A DNA stretch of 25,828 bases. Source: Bremia lactucae (taxonomy: Eukaryota; Oomycota; Peronosporomycetes; Peronosporales; Peronosporaceae). The notes below the pieces were generated by a model. That model saw nothing but the letters and a program-made list of their open reading frames with translations. It ran no database searches and was not told the DNA's origin. Position 1 is the first letter of the stretch. Each line of letters starts with the position of its first letter. The stretch lies in assembly GCF_004359215.1 (NCBI RefSeq), contig NC_090617.1:2079944-2105771 (forward strand). Reading direction: 5' to 3'. Shown in pieces: positions 18,894 to 25,828 of this stretch. The position numbers and the translations under genes are program-made.

Positions 18894-18901
18894 CTCCCAC
18901 T
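18894..18901 (-). other. C polypurine tract
   Basis: AGTGGGAG on the minus strand lies directly before the 3' LTR start (TGTTGG). It resembles the GGGAG-TGTTGG junctions of many copia elements. It is within the open RNase H frame. Confidence 0.65.
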
Positions 18902-20580
18902 CGACTCGACACCGCTGGGTGCTCGTATTCCGAGCCTATTTCGGAGGTTTTCGCACTGCACAGCTGTAATGGCCTTGGTCATGATGTCTGCTAGCATGTC
19001 TGTTGTCGAAACATATTGCAGCACCACTTCGCCTTCTTCTACCTTCTCGCGCACGAAGTGGTAGCGAATGTCAATATGCTTGGTACGCTTGTGAAACTCT
19101 GGATTCTTAGCCAGTGCAATAGAGCCTTGATTATCTTCGTAGATCTTGATTGCATCGTCGCTTGCCATCTCGCCGAGCTCACACAAGAACACCTTGAGCC
19201 ATACAGCCTCTTGGGTTGCTTCCGATAACGCCATGTACTCGGCTTCCGTTGAGGACAGTGCCACCGTGCGCTGCTTCTTGCTCTCCAGCTGATACACCCG
19301 CCGCTCATCATGAATGCGTAGCCACTTGTGCTCCTTCTTGACTCGATGTCTCCGGCCCAGTCTGCGTCTGAGTAGCCGCACACACAACAGTTGTCTTGCC
19401 GTGAGTACTCGAGTCCTTGAGTCGATGTAGCTTGGAGGTACCGCATAACACGCTTGAGAGCTTGCCAGTGTGTCGGGCACGGGTCGGCGGCAAACTGGCT
19501 CAGTACTCCCACTGCAGCAGCGAGGTCTGGCCGCGTCGCCACCATCAGGTACATGATGCTGCCGACGGCACTCCGGTACGGCACGTTCTTCATTGTGTCT
19601 TCGTGATTGCAGCCGCCCTCGCACATGCTCTTGGTCAACTTGAGTCCTGGATCTTGCGGCGTCTTCACAGGCTTGCTGTCTTGCATGCCGAACCTTGTTA
19701 AAATGGACTTGAGAAACTTGGTCTGCCGCACCGTCACTTTTCCTTCGTCACGGTTGTTCTTAATTTCCATCCCGAGAAAGTATTCCAGCTCGCCCATGTC
19801 CGTCATCTCAAAGCGTTCACTCAGCGCGTGCTTGGTCGACTCCAACAACTCGTCGTTGCTGCTTGCCAGGATGAGGTCGTCCACGTACAGCACCACGAAG
19901 ATCATCTCATGGTCGTTTCGCTTGATGTAGACGCAGTGATCCGACTCGCACTTCTTGAACTCCATTTCTAGCATGAAAACATCGATGGTTTGGTTCCACA
20001 TTCGCGGCGACTGCTTTAGCCCATAGAGCGACCGTTTCAGCTTGCATACTTAATTCGGATGATCTTCGTCGACATACCCATCCGGCTGCACCATGTAGAT
20101 GTCTTCGTCGAGAACTCCGTTCAGGAACGCTGTCTTAACATCCATCTGATGTAGTTTGAGACTGTGCTTGGCAGCCATACTGAGCACTGTCCGGATCGAT
20201 GTGAACTTGGCCACCGGTGCGAACGTTTCTTCATAGTCGATGCCGTATTTCTGAGAAAATCCCTTCGCCACCATTCGCGCCTTGAACCGCTCCACTTCTC
20301 CATTTTGATTTTCCTTCACGCGAAAAACCCATCTGCAGCCGATCGCCTTCCGACCCTTCGGTAGTGGCACAACATCCCATGTGTCGTTCTTGCGCAGCGA
20401 CTCATACTCCGAGTCACACGCCTCCTTCCATTTGACTGCGTTGCTGGATTCCATCGCCGACTTAAACGTATTTGGCATTTCTCCCACTGAATCCACAACG
20501 TAGGCAGCCTCAAAACTTGTGCTTTCTTGCGCTGCCGCTGACATCTCGTCGAGACCTATGTGTCGCCTGTGCGACGCAGA

Positions 20581-20640
20581 CCGCTTGGCACTTGGAACCT
20601 TCACTGCTTGTTCCAATGACTGCGTCCGTTGGTGTCGCTT
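20581..20640 (-). other. Basic motif in the integrase-RT linker of C
   Basis: Residues fit KRxxRxxSxEQxxKxP followed by KR, the same pattern as the A linker (6510-6566). This is a candidate nuclear localisation or integrase-targeting motif. Confidence 0.5.
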
Positions 20641-22289
20641 GCTGCCGGATTCGAGGTCTTCCTCCCGCGCAGTTTCTTCTTCATCATTTGCCTGTTCGTC
20701 CGATTGCGACGATTCTTGATCTGTCACAACTTCATCTTGGATGACGACCTCTCTCTGAGAGTAGTCCCGTCTCCCACTGTCGAAGACGTCTTCCATAAAC
20801 TGCGCGTCACGACTCACCAGCACACGAGCGCTCTTTAATTCTTCAAACCGATATGCTTTCTCGTGCTCTGAGTACCCGACAAAACGGCAACGTACCGACC
20901 GAGCGTCAAACTTGGTGCGTTTCTCCTTCGGCACATGCACATATGCGTGGCAACCAAACACTTTCAGGTTCGCCAGCAATGGTTTCTTTCCTGTCCAAAC
21001 TTGGTGCGGCGATTTGTCGTGGCTGATCGCGCGCGTCGGACAACGATTGCGGAGAAACGTAGCAGTCATCACCGCTTCGCCCCAATATCTCTTTGACAAT
21101 CCGGCGTGTTCCAGCATGCAGCGCGCACACTCCACCAGCGTCCGGTTCATCCGCTCGGCGACTCCGTTCAGCTGAGGCGTGTATGGCGGTGTGAACTTCT
21201 GTATGATCCCACGTTTGCTGCAGAACTTGGCCATTTCGTGCGACATGTATTCGCCGCCGTTGTCACTGCGGAGCGTCTTCACTCGCTTACCCGTTTGGGT
21301 TTCCGCAAGCGCAACGAAGTCAGCGAATTTGGCGGATACTTCGGACTTGTTTCGCAGCAAGTACACCACACAGAAGTGCGACTTGTCATCAATAAAGGTG
21401 ACAAAGTAGCGCTTTCCACCAAATGTTGATGTCTGCATGGGACCACACACATCGCTGTGGACAACCTCTAGCACTTGCTTCGCGCGGTTGGGTGACGACC
21501 TCATGTAGCTAACTCGTGTTTGCTTGCCGAGTGAGCATCCGTCGCACAGCTCCCACTGTTTTGCCGACGCCATGTCCACGCCAATACCGTAGTTCTTCTT
21601 GATGATGGCATCTAGACCGCCAAGGCCGATGTGACCGAGTCGAAGGTGCCAGAGGTACGACGTGGTGTCCCCATTTCGATCCTTCGAGCTTGCCACATTG
21701 GCCTCATGCATCATTGGTGTCATGCAGAGCTTGAACAGTCCTTTGCCTTCACGAGCGCCGAGCTTCCACTTGAAGCCTTTTGTCTCCGCGAAACACCCTT
21801 CGCTCTCGAAGGTCACGGCCCCAACGTCCTTGGTGAAGCGACCGACCGAAAACAAGTTGCGTGACAACTTTGGTATATGCCACACATCGGTAAGCATACC
21901 CTTCTTGACCCCACGAGGAGTTTGCATGGACATCACAATGTCGCCAGTCCCAATAGCTTGAACCACACCGTCGTCTGCAAGATGTACGTCCACCGGAGAG
22001 ATTGTTTTGTAGTTCCTCATGAAATTCTTGGAACTCGTCATGTGCTGCGTCGCACCCGAGTCGACCAGCCACACTACACTCGACTTGGAGGCACTTCCTC
22101 CAACCGAAAAGAGAAAATCGCCAGAGTCGTCTTCACTCTGCGCGATATTCGCTCGCTGCGGCCTCTGTCGCTCCATATTCTCGCGAATCCTCGCTGGACA
22201 CTTGGCGATCCAATGCCCTTGTTCACCGCAGTAGTGACAGGAACCAGTCTTCTGCACCTGTCGTCCCTTGCGCTTACCATTGTCGCTTG

Positions 22290-22961
22290 TCATAAACGCT
22301 TGGCCGTGCGCAGTTCCCTCAGCACACCGCCACCTTGCTCCTTGCGCTTCAAGTCTTCATGTAGGAGCCGAGACGTCACTAGTTCCCACGTCAGCGTGTC
22401 GGAACGGGATTCCAACGCTGTGATCAGGAATTGGTACGACTCGCTTAGACTTCCCACAAGCGTGATCACCAAGTCGTCCTCGCTGACCGGAGCACCCACT
22501 GCGTCGAGTTGCTCCGCCAGAGTCTTGAGCTTGTTAATGTGCTCCAGCACATCATCACCTTCATCCATCATGGTCGTGAAGAAACGACGACGAAGAAAGA
22601 GCTTGTTCGCAAGACTCTTCTTCTCAAAGTGGTCTTCCAACTTTGACCATGCATTAAATGCACCACTCGCTGAGCGAACCAACGGCAGTTGCGAGTCTTC
22701 CATCGCAAGGCAGATGATCGCCATCGCTTTGCGGGACTTCCTCTTGAACGTCGCTTGGTCCAATGGAGTCACGCATTGCTCGATCTTCACGTCTCCACAA
22801 ACGACCTCCCACAGATCACGTTCCTCGAGCACCATCTGCATCTTGAACTTCCACGCGTGGAAGTTGGTTCCGTCGAAATTGTTGATGCGACTTGGCGTGG
22901 AGGTGTCCATGGCGAAGGCGTAGTCGGAGTCTTGGGCAGAGAATGCGGGGCTTGGGCTCAT
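22290..22961 (-). CDS. C gag (223 aa, UBN2/copia Gag type)
   Basis: The ATG at 22961 is inside the primer-binding site and encodes MSPSPAFSAQDSD, close to the A gag start ([13 protein letters not shown]). The body is a copia Gag domain: FDGTNFHAWKFKMQ (about 29-42), LWEVVCG, AWSKLEDHFEKKSLANKLFLRRRFF, and HINKLKTLAEQLDAVGAPVSEDD. Gag would form the virus-like particle. The frame ends at TGA 22292-22290, which overlaps the first ATG of the pol frame as ATGA. Reading back in the pol frame gives plausible linker residues (GTAHGQAF) before that ATG, which points to a 1-base deletion near 22310-22325 in what was a single gag-pol frame. A natural gag stop is less likely. Confidence 0.87.
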   Translation of the reverse strand: MSPSPAFSAQDSDYAFAMDTSTPSRINNFDGTNFHAWKFKMQMVLEERDLWEVVCGDVKIEQCVTPLDQATFKRKSRKAMAIICLAMEDSQLPLVRSASGAFNAWSKLEDHFEKKSLANKLFLRRRFFTTMMDEGDDVLEHINKLKTLAEQLDAVGAPVSEDDLVITLVGSLSESYQFLITALESRSDTLTWELVTSRLLHEDLKRKEQGGGVLRELRTAKRL

Positions 22962-22965
22962 AACC
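22954..22965 (-). other. C primer-binding site, overlapping the gag start codon
   Basis: GGTTATGAGCCC on the minus strand, directly after the LTR, is identical to that of A3 and complementary to the initiator tRNA-Met anticodon arm. ATG is at 22961-22959. Confidence 0.8.
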
Positions 22966-23220
22966 TAAAGAAAGGTCAAAGGCTTGAGTGGTTAAGTGCA
23001 AAATGCAAAGTAAATATATTAAGGTCCTTAGTTCGCAAACCTATTGCTACCTCTAAGACAATCATTACTTCTAGCCAATCATAGTTCATAGAACCTTCTA
23101 GAAGCTTGTGACGTCATCTACGGACGTCATCTACTGATGTCACACTATGACTTCATTACCGGTATATACTGGTACATACTGGTAGTCTCTTGGTCAGGTC
23201 GAGCCACTTCCTTGCCAACA
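22966..23220 (-). repeat. Family C 5' LTR (255 bp)
   Basis: It starts TGTTGGCAAGG at 23220 (minus) and ends TTCTTTA before the primer-binding site. It is the only C LTR with both ends visible. It matches 9598-9820 and 18709-18893. Confidence 0.9.
22994..23155 (-). promoter_or_regulatory. Predicted family C promoter: CRE-like ladder, CCAAT pair, TATA-like box, initiator
   Basis: In LTR sense, four CRE-like sites at 23148-23155 (TGACTTCA form on plus), 23135-23142 (TGATGTCA), 23122-23129 (GGACGTCA) and 23109-23116 (TGACGTCA) keep the 13-bp spacing, though three are mutated here. Then come two ATTGG (inverted CCAAT) motifs, AATATATTTA and CATTTTGCACTT (23005-22994). The last matches 11 of 12 positions of the oomycete initiator plus flanking element CATTYYNCAWTT. 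Transcription probably starts near 23005. This is motif inference. Confidence 0.45.
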
Positions 23221-25671
23221 GGCAGAGCGTGCTATTCGGACGATTGTTGCAATAAGGCACAGTATACTGCATCACGCCAAGCTTGACAAGTGCTTCTGGG
23301 ATGAGGTAGCAATGACAGCCATATACGTCATGAATTGACTGCCGTCACCAAAGGTTGAGCACAAGACTCCCTACGAGATTGTCCAAGAGTCGAAACCAAG
23401 TAGAAAACACATGCGTGTATTTGGCTGCCGGACGTACATTCTGACTCTAAAGAAAAAATCGACTCAAAAGGGACCCTAAGGCTCGCGTCGAAATTTTTCT
23501 CGGTTACGAAGAAATATCTAAAACTTATCGAGTCTTTGACGTCGATGCAGGGCAAGTATCATTATCACGATGTTAACTTCGATGAGAATGTTTTCGGGTC
23601 TCTGTCAATAAGCTTGGACGAAGATGTCAATGATTTGAAATTTGAAGATCTAAAACTGATCACTGTGCTGCCCCAGAAATGAAGTACAAGCAGTCAGGAA
23701 AGCGAAATGGTCGCTCAAGTGAAAAGAGAAATCTACCCAGAAATAACCTGCTGTTCGACACAGAATGGTCTTGAAGAAGCAAGCGCGCCCGTTGACTCGC
23801 GGATGGAAGACGATGAAGAAAAGAATGATGGCCAAGATGTCAAAGCTGCTTCTCCTCGTTTTTGGCGTGCAAGTGCTAATGCCGTTGAAGCATCAATCGA
23901 CTTATCAGAGCCAAAGTCTTTCCAAAAAGTAATAAATGGACCGCAGCAAGTTCATTGACGCGAGACAATTCGTAGGGAACTCCAGTCCATGCGTCTGCGT
24001 AGTATGCTTCGTGCTGCCAAGCTGCCACACGATCAACGTGCCATCGGTACCAAATGGGTGTTTAAGATCAAGCGCAGAGAAAATGGATCTATCGACAAGT
24101 GCAACGCTCGCCTCGTCGCGAAGGGCTTCAGACAGAAGTACGGCATCGATTACACCGAAACCTTATCGCCGGTTGTCAAGTATGTGACACTGCGTATGGT
24201 TATAACTATTGCCAAGTTTATCAAGTGACCTCTCGACCAGCTAGATGTGGTAACTGCATTCCTGTATAAAATCATGAAAGAACAAGTTTATTGCGAAATC
24301 CCCGAATGTGTTCAGCTTGATGACAATTTTAATTGTTTATAACTGGTCAAGGCTATCTACGGATTCAAACAAGCGTCGCGCGTATGGAATGAAACGTTTG
24401 ACGAGTATATATGCTCTATTGGCTTTCAAGTATCAGCAATCGACCCATGTCTATATCTAGAGATTTTGGACGGACATTGTGTGCTTGTGCTGATCTACAA
24501 AGACGATGTGCTGGTTACTGGCAGCTTGCCTAAATTGGTCACACATACCAAAAATGACCTCAAGACACGCTTTGAGATGACGGACAGTGGCAAGTGTGCC
24601 TTTTGTCTCGGCATCGAGTGCATATGCTCTATTGGCTTTCAAGTATCAGCATTCGACTCATGACTATATCAAAAGATTTTGGACGGACATTGTGTGCTTG
24701 TGCTGATCTACGAAGACGATGTGCTGGTTACTGGCAGCTTGCCTAAATTGGTCACACGTACCAAGAATGACCTCAAGACACGCTTTGAGATGACGGACAG
24801 TGGCTAGTGTGCCTTTGTTCTTGGCATCGAGCTGATAGACAACCCAGAGGGTAGCTTGACCATGTGTCAGCGTCGCTATGTGGACGATATTCTCAAACGT
24901 TTTGGCATGGACGAAAGCAAAGCTGTAGTGAGTTCGGTTGATGTAAGCTCTCGGCTGCCCCAAAGTAATGCAGCTACCAAAGTGGACGCTCCATCTCGCG
25001 AAGCAGCTGGTGCACTGATGCCACTTACGACTGTAACGCGCCCAGATATTGCGTACGCCGTCGGATATGTATCACGCTTTATGGAGAACCTCCAAGAAGA
25101 ACACTGCGTTGCAGTTAAGCGTATCTTTTGATATTCTCAAGGCACCAAGACGCATGGAATCTGTTACAACCCAAGCGATAAGATTGGTTTTTGTGGATAC
25201 TCTGATGCAGACTGGGCTGGAAATCTTGCTGATCGCAAATCGACTTCGGGCTACACGTACATGTTACTTAGTGCGCCCATAAGTTGGGGCTGAAAGAAAT
25301 AATCAAGCGTCTCACTTTCCACTAGCGAGGCGGAATACATTGCACTTAGTCTGGCAATCAAAGAAGGCAAATAGATTTATCGCTTGCTTTGTGAGATTAT
25401 AATTGCTGCCGTTTATTCTACACCCGAGTTTGTAATTTTTAAAGACAATCAGCCATGCATCAAGATGACAAAGAATCCTGTAAATCATGGCCGCGCTAAA
25501 CATATCGACATCAAGTACCACCAGATTCGTGGAAAGATAAAACAAGAAGAAGTCAAGGTCGACTATTGCGAGACTTCGGTTATGCTCGCAGACATTTTGA
25601 CTAAGGCACTACACGGTCCATGCCACAAGGAAATGACAGCGGCTTTCGGCATTCAAGCGAGCTCGCATTGA
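23221..25671 (+). pseudogene. B4: plus-strand family B pol (integrase end, linker, RT, RNase H)
   Basis: It begins abruptly in the integrase core (AERAIRTIV) at the C 5' LTR and continues through FGCRTYIL, the linker, RT (QRAIGTKWVFKIKRR, YGIDYTETLSPVV), the duplicated active-site segment (YKDD then YEDD), the RT C-terminus and RNase H (KHIDIKYHQIR, MLADILTKA) to a TGA at 25669-25671. Stops and frameshifts match B6: TGA after TAIYVMN, the shift at AAAAGGGACCC, TGA before LDQLDV, and TGA/TAA in SWGSKKQ. Over 23221-25677 it is the inverted counterpart of B6 13230-15687, with nearly equal length. It is non-functional. Confidence 0.88.
24411..24836 (+). repeat. Tandem 213-bp duplication of the RT active-site segment in B4
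   Basis: The atgctctattggc at 24411 recurs at 24624 (offset 213), with the same two active-site variants as in B6. The unit edges are approximate. The second unit has TGA after the AFDS equivalent (24661-24663) and TAG in GKCAF. Confidence 0.85.
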
Positions 25672-25677
25672 GGGCCG
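25666..25677 (+). other. B4 polypurine tract
   Basis: cattgagggccg lies immediately before the LTR. Two C residues interrupt the purine run seen in family A. Confidence 0.7.
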
Positions 25678-25828
25678 TATTGAGGGTTATGGGTTACAGG
25701 TAATGTACACAACCCAAACCGGTCCAATCCGAACCACGATTAAACATAGCATTCACGTATATTATAGTATAGTTAAATGCACTATGTAGAAATGAGTGGT
25801 TTCGAGAAGTAGAAGTGTAATCCCCAAT
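25678..25828 (+). repeat. Family B LTR, 3' LTR of B4 (cut by the window end)
   Basis: It starts TATTGAGGG and follows the other B LTRs for 151 bases to the window end at the cccaat segment. Confidence 0.9.

Larger units (their letters stand above)
18818..22293 (-). pseudogene. C pol: zinc knuckle, protease, integrase, RT, RNase H; three lesions
   Basis: From 22293 the frame is open for 747 codons: zinc knuckle C19-X2-C22-X4-H27-X4-C32, protease WLVDSGATQH (D78), integrase zinc H216-X4-H221-X28-C250-X2-C253, integrase core D281, D344 and E380 (DX35E, with the usual DNGGEY), basic linker, and RT from AIGCRWVF to MVQPDGY. TAA at 20052-20050 is an in-frame nonsense codon just before KLKRSLYGLKQSPRMWN. 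RT continues with LYVDDL (YVDD) in the same frame. Near 19283-19285 one base is lost after the CISW equivalent, and RNase H (SSTEAEYMALSEA, YEDNQGS, KHIDIRYHFVREKV) continues in the next frame. That last frame has no stop before the LTR and ends at TAG 18820-18818 inside U3. Length and order are typical of copia pol. Confidence 0.92.
18709..23220 (-). mobile_element. C: nearly complete family C Ty1/copia element (4.5 kb)
   Basis: On the minus strand: 5' LTR 23220-22966, primer-binding site, gag, pol, polypurine tract and a shortened 3' LTR 18893-18709. The domain order PR-IN-RT-RNase H is copia type. C is clearly distinct from A and B in protein sequence and LTR. It carries a frameshift between gag and pol, one nonsense codon and one further frameshift. 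The right flank is plus-strand B4 (integrase) and the left flank is minus-strand B3 (post-integrase), so the flanks are inverted relative to each other and no target-site duplication exists. The locus was rearranged after or during insertion. Confidence 0.92.

Noticed and set aside
22290..22293. ATGA overlap of the C gag stop and pol start, suggesting termination-reinitiation.
   Set aside because: Residues upstream of the pol ATG in the pol frame (GTAHGQAF) look like genuine linker, and family A has a single gag-pol frame. A one-base deletion near 22310-22325 explains it more simply.
21877..22923. Plus-strand open frame of 348 codons opposite C gag and pol.
   Set aside because: It is the shadow of well-supported minus-strand gag and pol domains, with no family resemblance of its own.
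1..25828. Search for host genes, secreted effectors (RXLR or CRN type) and tRNA genes.
   Set aside because: Every readable stretch over about 100 bases is assigned to an A, B or C element. I found no signal peptide plus effector motif. The tRNA-like matches are only the 12-base primer-binding sites.

Overview
The window is entirely transposable-element sequence; I see no host gene, rRNA, tRNA or CRISPR array. It holds nested and tandem Ty1/copia LTR retrotransposons of three families, called A, B and C here, plus two runs of N (3024-3663 and 9341-9597). The protein style of the gag and pol genes, and initiator-like motifs of the oomycete type (YCAYTYY) in the LTRs, suggest a Peronosporales oomycete such as a Phytophthora relative. 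That assignment is inference from family resemblance, not from a marker gene.

Layout. 1-1128: 3' end of an A copy (A1, plus strand) with its 3' LTR. 1129-3964: two pieces of B on the minus strand (B1 and B2) sharing one LTR at 1822-2092. 3965-12763: two A elements in tandem, LTR-A2-LTR-A3-LTR. A2 is complete but has two nonsense codons. A3 has intact reading frames but is interrupted by an N gap and a family C LTR. 12764-18708: a minus-strand B array (B5 fragment, LTR, complete B6, LTR, B3). 18709-23220: one nearly complete family C element on the minus strand. 23221-25828: B4, a plus-strand B copy running into its 3' LTR. B4 is an inverted copy of B6 13230-15687, at almost the same length, so C lies between the arms of a large inverted repeat.

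How the parts work. A and C have the full copia plan: gag, CCHC zinc knuckle, aspartic protease, HHCC and D,D35E integrase, reverse transcriptase with YVDD, and RNase H, between a primer-binding site and a polypurine tract. In all three families the primer-binding site matches the anticodon arm of initiator tRNA-Met (half-tRNA priming, as in Drosophila copia), and the gag ATG lies inside it. B is related to A but is a deletion derivative. It lost most of gag and the protease by an in-frame deletion, carries a 213-bp duplication of the RT active-site segment in at least two copies, and shares stop codons and frameshifts across copies. It was therefore multiplied after inactivation.

The most interesting observations are the primer-binding-site/start-codon overlap, an exact 13-bp ladder of four TGACGTCA palindromes in the C LTR, a basic linear motif shared by the A and C integrase linkers, the amplified dead B lineage, and the shared-LTR and inverted architecture with a patchwork breakpoint at 18683-18709. 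I do not see a clearly new multi-gene system.
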